A stretch of 64,000 nt of DNA from Eumeta japonica (Eukaryota > Arthropoda > Insecta > Lepidoptera > Psychidae), in NCBI GenBank assembly GCA_005406025.1, contig BGZK01000187.1:1-64000 (forward strand), read 5' to 3'. Of the stretch, positions 47,307 to 59,806 are shown piece after piece. The stretch's first letter is position 1. Each line of letters begins with the position of its first letter. The notes under the pieces are model-generated. The model worked only from the letters and a program-made list of their open reading frames with translations. It was not told the DNA's origin and did not search any database. The position numbers and the translations under genes were made by a program.

Positions 47307-48432
47307 TCAGTAACAGTAGGTACAAGACAGCTATATTCAAAAAGTTCTGATTCCTGTCACAAATAAGTTGCATTAAAGTTTTGATAAACAAATTTGCATT
47401 TTGAAATACTGAAATATAATACTCAGGTAGGCAGCGTGCATCGCAAAGTAATAAGTACTTAACGATCAGCACTTATGATAATTTAGCAATATTTTTCAAT
47501 CAAGAAAAATTAAAAAAAAATATTACTACCTTGTTAATAGGTTCTATTTCTGTAATACCTACGTGTTAGATGCACATTACGTATATTCTTTCTCATACCA
47601 TTTTCCTGTTATTACATTTTTTGGTTAGGTTCCATTGGTTTAGCCATGAAATACGATTAGTCACTGTCAAATTTGTATTTTGGAATTTTAGCGAATAATG
47701 AAGAAAAAAAGGCACATCTTGGCAATTTTGAATAAAATGAGTAATTTTGTTTGGTTCGAATCACAATTAAAAGCAAAGTATTGCCTTGCATGATCTGTAA
47801 CTAATATAATTAATGTATGTTTGTAATTATATGGAATTTCCAAACCAAATTATGCCTCACAAGACGTGACATGGAGTATTCACCTATATCTAACGAACTG
47901 ATGCCAGTCCAACTTTGTACAATAAATCTTATCACAAAAGTTGGGCTCTTCCCTTACTCGTTTGGTTTTTTTGGCCCAGAATCGAACCTAGCACAAGAAA
48001 TTTAGAACCTACAAAGTTTTTCTAACAAAGCTGCCTCTACATCCGAACTAAATTCGGAGCTTTATACGCTTAGACAGTTCTAGTGGAAATAATTAAAGCG
48101 TAGAACGTTCCTTTACATTTTGTATAATTAAATCATTTACTCAAGGGTTGAGCTTTTATAATTAAGCTGAACGATTGCATTGAGCTTTTTGTATTATGCA
48201 TTATTGCAATCTTTATTTGTACTATGCAATAATGCATCGTACAAACAAAGGTTTTTATATTTTTTGTTCAATTTTATGGTTGTGTTTGTTTGTACTGTAT
48301 TATAAATTTATAAGAACAGTAAGTAGATTTTTTTTCATAATCTTTCTTTAATATACAAATAAGGTTTTTATCCCACATACAAGGCTTCTCACCATTATTA
48401 AAATTGATATTATATTATAAAAAGTAAAATAT
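47307..48432. other. Intergenic, no gene seen
   Basis: AT-rich. A 62-residue frame at 47817-48005 has no motif. Nearby partial dyads exist around 48180-48245 ('tattatgcattattgcaat' and 'actatgcaataatgcat'). Confidence 0.45.
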
Positions 48433-48484
48433 TTTTCCAAATTTCTTACCATAGGTCTCTACCTATAGTAAGAAATTTGGAAAA
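48433..48484. repeat. 24-bp-arm hairpin with 4-nt loop
   Basis: The left arm begins TTTTCCAAATTTCTTAC and ends TAGGT at 48456. The loop is CTCT. The right arm ACCTATAGTAAGAAATTTGG runs to 48484. Twenty-three of 24 positions pair. Confidence 0.85.
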
Positions 48485-49611
48485 CAAGAAATTAATAAAA
48501 AAAACACCTATGGCAATTGAGGCATCAAATAGCGACACAGATTTTTCAATTGTATGTAAGTGCTTCTTCATTAACTGGAATAACTAATCATCATTGAATT
48601 TTTTATATAATACTATGTACGTATTATATAAGTATAATTTATATTTATAAATAACACAAGTATGGAAAGGTCAAAATTGCATTATCAAAGAAAATAAATT
48701 ATAAAACGACATATTTATATTATGATTGATCTTTATATAAACTAAATAAGAATAAGGTTTATTTAGTTTATAAACTTATATATTTATAGTTATACGTATC
48801 AAACACCCAAACAATCCTTTTAAAATATTTTGTTTGTCTGCCTCCCTGTTGAAAACATCCAGTAGATTCCAGTAAGAAATAATTGTAGGTATTGTGACCT
48901 AATGTGCTTTTGTCGCTGCAAATCCATATTCATACCCATAAAAACTTTCGAAGGAAAGAAACGGAAAGTTTAATGGAACTTATATATCTACAGAGTTCTT
49001 ATTTGGATTTACATATAGAATACATTATTTTTTCCGATTGTGGAATTGTCATTTAAAAGCATTAAAACATTTACTATTTCGTATTCGGAAATCCACATTG
49101 GTTTTCATGTCCACAAGGACTTACGATAAGAACAGATACAAACCTACAGGTAAGGTGCAGATAGGATCCATACAAATACAAACAACATTACAATCCCATT
49201 AAGTCCAATAAAGAAACCTCGCTATGATGGACTTACATATAGATTCCAAATTTAACTCTATCTGGAATTTTTTTCTTCCAGCCAGATATAACCCATTACA
49301 GGTTCTATTGTTGTGTATGAGAGTTTATTGAATGTTTTCAACAGGGCTATTTGTTTGTTCTGGGTATCTTCATAACTACAGAACTGATAACATTAAGCCA
49401 GTACATTGCGATTAGTATAAAGCAATGGCGCGTAAACCAGTTTTATTACATCACTATCCGGCAGTAAATGAAAAAAAAGTTGGGCTTACTCGCGCACAAT
49501 TTGAATTTATTAAAAGTGATAAAATTATTTTAACGAAATGCATAATATATTCAGAATATTTTTATTTAATTCCTACACAATATTTTATTATGATGCTTAG
49601 TACTTACTAAA
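48485..49611. other. Intergenic, no gene seen
   Basis: AT-rich. A partial dyad lies at about 48738-48774 (AAACTAAATAA facing TTATTTAGTTT). No coding frame was recognised; the frame at 49425-49610 has no motif. Confidence 0.45.
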
Positions 49612-49655
49612 AGAAAAAATAATTGAGTATTACTTAATACTCAATTATTTTTTCT
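49612..49655. repeat. 44-bp near-perfect palindrome
   Basis: AGAAAAAATAATTGAGTATT is followed after two to four bases by its inverse AATACTCAATTATTTTTTCT. There is essentially no loop, so the sequence is cruciform-prone. Confidence 0.85.
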
Positions 49656-51164
49656 CGAGCGATGAAAGCGAAAAATTCGAATCTCCAGTGCCTCTCGCGT
49701 ATATAATTTTATAAACTCTTTTAAAGGTGCCCATAGTTATAACATCTCTCTATGTATAAAAATGATTTTATAGTTAACAGCGCTATTTTGGTATTTTTTA
49801 AATTTTTAGACGGCAAGTACGTTCTTGGAATTGCAATCGTAACCATTACCAACATCAAAACCGTCATACAATTTACTACTAGACTTTAGTATATAGCGAT
49901 CGAAGATTTAGCCCTCAAAAAAGCAATAGGAAATATGCATGTGAAAATAATCTATATGGATATAGGATAGCAGTTGATTTCGCAGTACACTTTCCTGGTA
50001 TGCATAATAGAGTCAAATACCAGCTGTTTGTGAAGGGTTACAATCTACATCCTCTGTTTGCTATCGTTCGACGGAACGGCCCGGCCGAAATTGAGATACA
50101 TTATGGCATACAACAGTGACATTTTCACTGGAAGGTAGAGGAGCATATTGGGTTATATTTAACTATTTAAGTACTTTTTATCCCGAAAAATTTAAACTCC
50201 TACATGAAAATTGAAAAATAATATGGAATAACTATCGGAATTGAATCAAGGTGGTGAAATCGTGGCGAATCAGAACCGGAACTGTCGAAGACAAGGACGA
50301 GAAACGGGATCGGTATCGTGATGGACACATGTCAACAGTTAATATAAATGACGAAGAATTCATTCTTTGTCTACACGGTCTCCATCGTGGGAGAATGTCA
50401 TTTATATTGGATTGTCATGTATACAGAATTTCAATCAAAAATTGATAAAACTGTAAACAAAGACAAAGAAATTGCTTTTGCTTCTAAAAAATTCTTTACT
50501 AGCATACCAGTTTCGACTGCACAATCTCTAAAATCATCGCCCACTCTCGCTGAATCTCTGTTGAAGCGAAACGAACACTTGTAACATTATGTTTAAAGTG
50601 ACTCATGTCAACTACAATGACGTTATTAAAACATTCAAAAGTATAAAAAAAAAGTATGTGTGTATTAGTGTACACACGTAAGAAGTGAAACTTCTTTATG
50701 AAATCATTTTTCGAAAAATGATTTACTATTTACAACTTCACAGAAATTGGTTGAATAAAGCTAAATTAGATAAAGTTTATGCAAAAGGCTTTATTATCAG
50801 ACATGGATACAAAAATAATACAATTATTTCACCTTTCTGCTACTAAGATTTCATTAATTATAATAGAATTATTACTATTATTGTTATCGTTATTATATAT
50901 TTTGTAATTAATGGCTTAACTCACTGATATTTACAATCAAAAACTAAGGTTAACCTGAAATAACCTTTAAAAATAAATACCGTAATCACACCCACGTGTT
51001 GAATGTATTAGAAAAAGGTTTAATTACTTACTTCTGTTAAAAATCCACTGGAATTAGAATAAATATCTTTTATCCTTTTTGCCAATAACTTTATAAAAAT
51101 TTTTTCGCCAAGCACTTAATTGAAATATTATTTTTCACGTCACTACTGAGTTTCAGAAATAGAA
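49656..51164. other. Intergenic, no gene seen
   Basis: The frames at 50251-50445 and 50348-50584 resemble nothing I know. A perfect 24-bp palindrome occupies 50701-50724 (arms AAATCATTTTTC and GAAAAATGATTT). A 19-nt word, AGAAGTGAAACTTCTTTAT, at about 50681-50699 has its inverse at about 51587-51604, flanking the gypsy fragment. Confidence 0.45.
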
Positions 51165-51372
51165 ATATTCAGAGTTTCATGTAGGAGACTTGGTAATGGT
51201 ATATATACCTAGAAGGGTGATAGGTAAAAATTTTCAATTAATGCGATGTTACAAAGGGCCATATAGAATTGTAGGAAAATTATCGAACGCTACATATAAA
51301 ATCGAGTCACTCAATGAAAGAATGTAAGATATAGTTCATGTATGTCGGTTGAAAAGGTTTCAACATAAATAA
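51165..51372 (+). pseudogene. Ty3/gypsy integrase C-terminal fragment
   Basis: Reads FHVGDLVMVYIPRR, then CYKGPYRIVGKLSNATYKIE, a stop at 51325-51327, then DIVHVCRLKRFQ and a final stop. 'GDLVMVY...Y.GPY.I...Y.I...VHV.RLK.F' is the C-terminal GPY/F domain of Ty3/gypsy integrases. The in-frame stop and the absence of the catalytic core upstream make this a decayed fragment. The following 200 bp may include the adjoining long terminal repeat. Confidence 0.75.
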
Positions 51373-51819
51373 TAGGAAAATGTAATATATACAAACTGTA
51401 AATAGATCTAGGGTGTTGACAGAAAGTATATGTGACAGGTGGCCTTAGTACAATTATGTTTATGCCACGATGACATTAATAACATTGAATAAATATGGCG
51501 CGTAACGGAAAAATGTTACCCAGAAATAAAGATGGCGAGTAACAGAAAAACGTTACATTGCTATAAAAAATTTCTCCCATACGCCGATAAAGAAGTTTCA
51601 CTTCAATAAAAAATAAAAACTACTGATCTCAATGGCCTTTCTATAAAAATAATAGATTCCATAATAGACTGCATTGCTCCATGCCTAGTAGTTTATTTTT
51701 AATGGTTGCGTCGATTGTGGTGTGTTTCCTGATCAGGAAATAAATTCTAGCTCTAGAAGCAAAGTAAAGTTATTTCATTATATTAATCCGGTAGTATATT
51801 TGACCCTTCTAACTTCAGA
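51373..51819. other. Possible LTR remainder, no gene
   Basis: A duplicated motif, 'atggcgcgtaacggaaaaatgttac' at about 51496 and 'atggcgagtaacagaaaaacgttac' at about 51533, gives a short direct repeat (period about 37 bp). The region follows the gypsy integrase end and could be LTR-derived. No LTR partner was found. Confidence 0.35.
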
Positions 51820-53260
51820 TCAGATAAATACTACCGACACTCCGTAAAATTTTTGAAAAGCTTATTGCGGTATTTTTATATTAATAACTTGATGAACGTT
51901 AAACAATTCGGATTCACAAAAGGTCGCTCAACAACTGAAGCCGGTGTTGAACTTATTCAACAGATTTTTGATGCATGAGAGGATTCACGGGATGCAATTG
52001 GTGTCTTTTGTGATTTATCCAAAGTTTTTGATTGAGTTCATCATGACACATTGACTAGGAAACTACATCATTATGGTGTCACTGGTCGATCACTTGCTCT
52101 TCTAGTCTTATTTAAGAAATAGAATTCAAAAAGTTTAAGTTTAATGGTGAGAGGTCGTCGGGATCTACAGGCCATATGGGTGTGCCGCAGGGTTCAGTTT
52201 TTGGATCATTTCTATTCCTAATTTACATTAATGATCCACCTAATCTTGTTAAAAATGGAGATCGGATTGTACTGTTTGCTGATGATACTTCTTTACTTTT
52301 TAAGATTTATAGGCAACAACTAACTCTTCACGAAGTAAACAGTACCATCTCTCAAGCAGTTGACTGGTTTAGTATTAATAATCTTCTTCTCAATGAGGAA
52401 AACAAAATTTGTTCAATTTTCCTTGATTAGTGCTAAACCGGTCAACGACAACGTAATAGTCAAGAACGAGATACTGGATATTGTGGACCCGATCTTATTA
52501 TTAAATATTATTCCTTGGTCTCACTTCAGATGCTAAATTGCGTTGGAATTCTCATATTATCAGATTGGCGAAAAGGCTTAGTTCTGCAGCACATACAGTG
52601 AAAAGAATTCGACGACTTACAGATAAAAGCACCACGAGACTAGTTTGTATGTTTTTTTCAGTCTCATGACCTATGGAATTTTATGGGGTCCCGCAGCCGA
52701 TGTTAACGCTGCAGAAACGAGCTATTCGTGTTGTTTATGATTTGAGACTAATGGCATTTCTCAGAGAAAAATTTAAAGAAATTAATATTTTAACTTTAGC
52801 ATCACAATACATATAAAAAATCTGGTATATGTCAAGAGACATATAGAATCGTTCCAAAAAAGGAGCGACATCCATAACATTAACACTAGATATAAGAACG
52901 ATCTTGCTGCTCATAAAACCCGTCTTATGTAAAGTTATGAAATCGTTTAATGGGCAATGTTTGCGCTTTTATATTAAGATCTCGGCTGAAATTCAAAATT
53001 TGCCATTTTATGAATTTAAACATCTAGTTAAAAGAAAGTTATATGACAAGGGCTATTATACCATGTCTGAATATCTTAATGAAAAAAACTCATGGGATTG
53101 AACGGCTCGACTATCAGGTTGCTTCATGTCATTACTAAGTGTTGTACTAAATTATTATTCACTATCTTTTATGGATGAGTAAAAAAGAGCAAACCTTCGA
53201 GTTTCTTGCCCATTCTTCTCATGGTGAATCAGCATTTGGAATAGATAGTAATTTTAATAT
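51820..53260 (+). mobile_element. Decayed CR1/jockey-like element, second copy
   Basis: Pieces in several frames read VKQFGFTKGRSTTEAGVELI, GVFCDLSKVFD, HHYGVTGRSLALL, MGVPQGSVFGSFLF, LFADDTSLLF (the catalytic box) and KRLSSAAHTVKRIR, in the order of a non-LTR RT. These match the minus-strand element at 26.6-30.1 kb closely, so they are one family. Stops and frameshifts are frequent. The 3' part ends near GAGTTTCTTGCC, then TTCTTCTC (about 53199-53220), a common lepidopteran LINE tail wording. The endonuclease part is missing (5' truncated). Confidence 0.8.
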
Positions 53261-56200
53261 CGAAAACAGTTGTTTATGACGCATTTCAAGTGATTTTTTT
53301 ATTACAAATTTTTTTATTTTATTATTAAAAAAAAATTTATGGTAAATCAAATCATCGCAAATGCGAGGGTTTCAGAGTTCCCGGAGTCACTAAAAATCTT
53401 TATATTTCAACCGATTTTAATATATGAATTTAATTTAAAATTCAATATAAAAGTGTATAGGTAGCTTGAAACGAATGGAAGGATACACGATACATATTAG
53501 GGATCCGTGAGAGTAAATAAGATCCTTTTTAATTTCAGTGATTTACCTAAAATTGTGTATATGCACAGTTGGAAGTCAAAGGTAGGAATACAATTTTGTG
53601 TATTGAACTGTCATAGTGCATATACCTATTTTTATTTTATTGAACTCATGAAAACAGAGAACCCGTCGCCAGCCGCCGCGTGTTACTAGAACTCTTATAA
53701 TAGTTGATTTACCTTATCATTTACACATGAATTACCATGTATTTCATATTACTTTTTATTACTGTATTGTGATAGTCGACGTCGGATATTTTTACTTCTG
53801 TGCTTCTATGACTGAAATAAAAAATGCTTCTTTCGATAGCTATTTAACTTAGGATCACAAAACTTATATCTTTCATATCTATCTTTTTATGGCATTTCAA
53901 AGGGCAACGGGTATGCGAGCTACTTGAGACTAGATGGTCACAGGCGCCTATGAATACTCGCAACCCCAGAGGAACCACAAGTGTATTTTTATATACAAAT
54001 TGTTGAAATTGACTTGTTTGGCTTAACGTTTGGCTATAGGCATATTGGTGAACTTCATAATATTCCATAAAAATATCTAAATAAAATTTAAGCAATCCGT
54101 CTTCGTCAAGTTGTAGAACTTTTCTAAAACAAATTGTAAAGTTCTATCCTTGCATTAATTTATCATAGTGCGTAAGATAGCCATGAACTTTGTTTTATGC
54201 ATTTTTAGATCACGCGATATAAAGAGCCCTTAATTAGGAATTTTATGTTCTATTATGGACACAAGTGACGCGGTGTTGTTTAATTTACAAGCTGTATGTC
54301 ATTCAGCTGCTCTAAAGTTTTGTTGTGATATAGATGCATTCAAGTGAAACCACAATTCTTAGAAGGAACATTATTATACAACCTTAAAAAGACAGACACA
54401 CTTGTAGCCAGACCACACAATGTACATTTTGACATTATTTATCTCTAATAACAATTCATAATTTTAGGCTAACTTACATAACATTTCCATCTTTTCATGA
54501 AGATCACAGCAGTCAAGGTGACTCGAATCAGCAACACCGATCCCAATAAAAATTATAATCGAAAGCAAACTAAATGCACTTTAACGGCAGGTGCAAATAT
54601 AAAAATTATAGCACTAAATAACAAGTCATGTAAAAAACATCTTCACTCTAATAAAACAGTTAAAACTTACAAGCAGTTTCCTGAATACTTTTGAAGATGC
54701 AGGTGTGAACGAAATTGACATGTATTGTGATAAATTAAATGAGTAATATTTTATACATAAACAAAACTAGTCATTCATTTTATAAAAAAAAACGACTAAA
54801 GTAATGTATTTATTTTCATTATGTCAATTTAGAGAAACTAAATAAGAACTATTGATCAGATATATGTATTATTATCTTTACTTAATACATATTTGAAAAA
54901 CAAATCATTCAAAATATACTTTTATGGAAAATAAATTTAGTAATTATACGATTAAATCAAGTCAGAGCTTTAAGCATAGAAATAGATTGGTTTTCCATAA
55001 AAATTTTGCTAGAGAATGAGTCCTGTTTCATTTCGAATAAAATTATATTCTTAACTTTGCTCAATACACATTACATCTATATTTCAATACATATTTGATA
55101 TAAAGCAACATATCATAAAAATTAAAAAAGATTAAAACATTGATGTTTTCCTCGTGTTTGTAACTATAGATATCTATTTATTTTATTTTATTTATACATA
55201 ATATTTATGTATGTCACTAATTCAATAATATAAGTACATATACTCCTCTGCACATGAAAAAAAAATATATCAGACTTACTTTTTTAGGTTCCGTACCTAA
55301 CTGCATTAAATTTCTTGTATTAGATGAATTAATACATAGACCCTATATACAATCGGTTTGGTGCAGTTTAGCAATTAACTCAATACAATAGCCGGCAAAA
55401 ATCATAGATCAAAAAACATGGAAAAACAAAAAAAACTTATCACAAACTTTTTTTCATCTTGATGCTTTCGTCTTTCACATGAGAAATAGGACTTGACAAT
55501 TAAATAATACAAACAGCACGATAGTAATGGTCATAGGATCAGTACCAAACAAAGTTTCATTAATGTTAGAGAAATTTGTTAAAAGCACATGATCTGAATA
55601 AGATCCAGTTCATAAAATTTTTAGAAACATGGAGAATACAATGCACAATGCAATGTTTCCCAATTGAACAACTGTTAAGAAACTATGTAAGAATCAAGAA
55701 AGGAAGAATATAGTTTGTCTACAAATATTATGGCAGTATGATTAATTTATTTATTTCAATTATAGGGCACATCCATTTTACGAGGTTTAGGAAACAAGTT
55801 CATAAATAAAAAAATCTTTTATGGAGAGTGCTTTAGCTTGAATGAAAAGTAAATAAACAAGTTTCATATATAAAATGCATTTTTCAAGTAAATTTATGAA
55901 ATAATGCATTTTTATCGATTTTTTTAATCGATTAATAATCATTTTTTTTTCTTTTTTAACCAGAATTTTTTTTATAAATCTTAATTTATTCATTCACCAT
56001 TTTATTTGACTAACATATTCGTAAAATAATAATTTTTTTTAATATAATGTAAAGATTGACAAACACTTACGTTATATGCAAGAACTTAATTTTTGTTTAC
56101 AAAAATATATATTTTTTAATATTTTGAAGTCAATTTCATCCATCATTGATTTATGTGGAATCTGGTATGAATTTTGTGAAAACAAAACCAACAAATACAA

Positions 56201-56915
56201 TTTTACTTACCAATTACAAAATTAAGGGCCACAAAATTGCACTCATAGTTTAATAAATGTTACATAATTTAATATAAATTTATTTATACCTATATAAAAA
56301 TACTAGGAAAATGATCAATAACTTGTGACTGTATTTGACTATGTAGGCACAAAATTTTTGACAGACTTGAGGTACGAAACCTAAAAATTTATCATTCTGA
56401 AACCAGAAAATTACACAACTTACTGTTATATTTTATAAAAAGATAAATGTACGATCCTTTTATTAAATATAGTTTTTTAGATTTTATTTAAGAAATGACA
56501 TTAACTTTAATACATATCCATGTATATTAAAATTAAAGGTTTTTCCTCATTATTTATAGAATGTACAACTTTTTCTTGGTCTTGAGTATTTATTTATATA
56601 GCCAGTAAAGTTAATAATGATGTTAATGAATGAACATTTAATACCGAATTAAAAATCAAGTAAATTTAAAAGCAATTCTAAAGTGTAAATTTTCCATATT
56701 TTAAAAAAGTATTCCACTGATTAACAAAAAAAAAAATTGTTTGTTTCCTGTGATTTTTTTTGTTTCCATCTCAAATTGACGCGTATTTTGTTAATATGGC
56801 AACAATATTTCTCTAACAGCTTTTGTTTTTGAGTTATAGCTAAACCCTCATGTATTATTTTTACTTAGATATGCATTTTTTTTTTGGACAGAAATATAGT
56901 TTGTTGTTGTTTTCG
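53261..56915. other. Intergenic, no gene seen
   Basis: Very AT-rich. The frames at 53507-53689, 53844-54095 (minus), 54497-54694 and 55787-55993 (minus) show no domain or splice context. No tandem or inverted repeat was recognised. Confidence 0.45.
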
Positions 56916-58590
56916 AAATGGAAAGAAAATGTTGTGTGCTTAATCCCGATTGTTTTTGCTATATTTGTGGTGGTACAAAATATCGAAGACCTATATCAGA
57001 CTTTCTAAAAACTGCATATCATCAATACTTAATTGGGTAATCAGGACAAGTCATGGGTTCCTTGTATTGTATGCCAGAAATGTATGGTATGTCTACGGCT
57101 ATGGTCCAGTGGAAAAAAGATGCAGTAATGGTTGTAACACCCATGACTTAGCGAGAACCTCGAAATCATCATGACGATTACTACTTCTGTGTTGTGAAAA
57201 CAAACGGAATTAACCCTGGAAATCGAAATAAGTGGTCATATCCTAACTTATCTTTTGCTCAATGACCTCAATTAAAATCACGAGAGGTACAACCCAGCAC
57301 ATCTAAATCTTCTGATGATCCAAATCCCTGTGAACCCAAACAAAATACATAAAGTGGAGACTCTAATTCAGACTACAAATTTAGCCAAGAACCTCAACCA
57401 TTTAATCAGAAAGAACCAAATGACTTGGTAAGAGATCTGAACTTACCAATAGAAACTTCCGAAATTTTAGCATTCTCTTGAAAAAAAAAAATTCTTACTC
57501 CGGAAACCAACATTACATTTTATCATACTTAAGAAAAAAATCTGTTACTCTAGTTTTCTCAATAGAAGAATTTAGTTTTTTAACCATGTCGGTGGTATTT
57601 TTCAACAGATGCGATTAAAGAAGTACCAACCTAGTGATTGGCGTCTTTTCATAGATAGCAGGAAAAAAAAGTTTAAAGTGTGTTTTGCTTCATAAGAGTA
57701 ATAAATACGGATCTATATATATATTGCACATTCGGTGACTAAAAGAATATGCAAATGTTTCTAAGGTTATGAGAAACTTAAGTATCAAAATTATAAATGG
57801 ATCATTTGTGTTGATCTGAAAATGGTTAACTTTCTTTTAGGTTGACAAGGGGGATACATGAAGTTCCCTTGTTTCATGTGTCTCCAGTACAGTACAAACA
57901 ACACCATTGATCACAAAAAATTTGGCCAGTGTGGAAAGAGCTAAAAGTTGGTACCAAAAATGTTATAAACATGCCTTTAATTAGCCAAGACCGCATCATA
58001 CTTCCACCATTTCATATTAAACTCGGCATAGTGAAACAGTTTGTGAAGGCGCTTGACAAAAGTGGTGAAAGTTTGAATATTCTTTCACGTAAGTTTCCAG
58101 AATCAAGTACAGAAAAATTGAAAGCCGGTATTTTGATGAGCCATGGATTAGGCAATTCGTAAAAGATCTTAATTTTGTTAAATCAATGACTGAAGTCGAA
58201 TCCCAAGCTTGGAATTCATTTGTTTTAATTATGAGCTATTTCCTAAGCAAAAAGAAATCTTACGACCATGTCGAACTTGTTGGGTCCATGCTATCGAACT
58301 TGCAATAGCTCAGGATGCAACACAAGCATAAAAATCCACTTCCCGCACTCGCATTTAGACCGATTTCCACAAAATCTGGGTGATTTTAGTGAGGAGCAGG
58401 GTAAAAGATTCCATCAGGATCTTCGGACAATGGAAGAGCGTAATCAGGGGGCGGTGGGACTCACATATGCTGACAGACTACTGCTGGAGTTTGCAACGAG
58501 ATTTACCTAAAGTCATTCATTCAAGGAAATCTTATAAAAGATCATTTAATAGTGTTTAATAGAAATTTTGTTAACATAATGTATTAATTT
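56916..58590 (+). pseudogene. Stop-ridden copy of a dispersed arthropod repeat protein
   Basis: Successive frames read MERKCCVLNPDCFCYICGG, REPRNHHDDYYFCVVKTNG, NDLVRDLNLPIETSEILA, SDWRLFIDSRKKKFKV, KWIICVDLKMVNFLLG, MKFPCFMCLQYS, DRIILPPFHIKLGIVKQFVK, ALDKSGESLNIL and finally NLGDFSEEQGKRFHQDLR. I recognise the order as a large uncharacterised protein family present in many copies in arthropod and cnidarian genomes (Cys pairs at the N-terminus, RLFIDSSKRSLK core). Its origin may be transposon-like. This copy has many stops and frameshifts and cannot make the full protein. Confidence 0.6.
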
Positions 58591-59647
58591 TCTGTATTTT
58601 TGTCAAAATAATAAAACTGTATATTTCAAAAAGTAAAGCTGTTAGCAATCTCCCGGTATTTTTTCAAAGTCAGGGTCATAGAAATACCCAATAACAGAAA
58701 AAAAAAATAAAGGAAATAAGACTTGTGATGACCAGTGTTAGGAACCCCTATTAATGACTATCATAAATGTAATAATTATCATAAATAACAACTAAATAAA
58801 ATTAAATGTGTCATTTAAAACTGGACGAGTATAAGTTAAACTAATATAATTAGTGTATCGAAACATAAATATGTCTATAACAAAGATTAAATACTGTTCC
58901 TATATGATTCATAAAGGATGTCTTATACAAAAGCTTTGTCTTTTTGGCTTCTAGCTATGGATAATTTTGCCAATGATCAGAACAAGTAAAAATTTGTTTT
59001 AGATTGTTTTGTTGTTTGGAATTTGTACATCACAAATCAAGAAACCTCTTTAGTTTGTTTATTAAGAATATTAATTGACTCCATATCTATCCCACTTATA
59101 AATATGTCAAGACATAAATATGATTGAAAATCTATGTGACGTAATATGGGTTTTGCATTGTCCGTACTATCACATATAAACCTTAAAAAAATTTAATCTT
59201 GATAGCTAAAGTTTTCTGATACAAATTAATCTTTTTTGGAAAAAATTTGAGATTTGAAAAAGAAAGAAAATGAAAGAAAACTTAAGAAGAAACAAATTAC
59301 GAAGGATTGATAAAATATTAAAGAGATATTGAACACCTATATGAAAATACTGTTTAACTAATATTGGTATAGAATTCTTATTATTATGTTGATACATTCA
59401 TCTTTTTAGTTTTGAAAATATAAACGATTTTTCTTATTTTTCGACTTGTATGCTAAAATCATTTATGATATTAATTTCAAATATCTAATTTAATTTTTCT
59501 TGCAATTATTCTTTTTGCAGACTTGCAAATATGTAATTAAAATTTTTTTGCACAATAAAAATTAAACAAAGAGCTGTAAAAAATATACACTGTACTGGCT
59601 ATATTTCTTACTCTGTTTTTAATACATTTTTCATACGTTTAATATGA
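58591..59647. other. Region past the FAF2 3' end, AT-rich
   Basis: No gene was seen. The part above about 59040 is probably the FAF2 3' UTR (minus strand). The minus-strand frame at 59206-59397 has no motif. Confidence 0.4.
59058..59063 (-). terminator. FAF2: Candidate poly(A) signal for FAF2
   Basis: First canonical AATAAA on the minus strand after the FAF2 stop (plus-strand TTTATT), about 590 bp downstream. ATTAAA variants lie nearer, at about 59490 and 59191. Not confirmed by transcripts. Confidence 0.3.
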
Positions 59648-59806
59648 CTATGCATTCATATCGTTTACAAATAACACATCGCGATCTTTTAGTCCAGCTT
59701 CAAACAAGTTGTAAGCTCCACGAATCAACACCCTTTTTGGGAAGTTGGTTGTAATCTCAAATTCTTCAGGAGACAGTGGATTACTGAACACAAAGTCATA
59801 CAAATC
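59648..59806 (-). CDS. FAF2: FAF2 terminal exon: C-terminal half of UBX domain
   Basis: The acceptor TTTACAG precedes 59806. The exon reads DLYDFVFSNPLSPEEFEITT, NFPKRVLIRGAYNLFEAGL, KDRDVLFVNDMNA and a TAG stop at 59650-59648. NFPKRV is the p97-contact loop; Lys replaces the Arg most often found after FP. The region between FPKRV and the final helix is shorter than in vertebrates. Confidence 0.93.
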   Translation of the reverse strand, partial: DLYDFVFSNPLSPEEFEITTNFPKRVLIRGAYNLFEAGLKDRDVLFVNDMNA

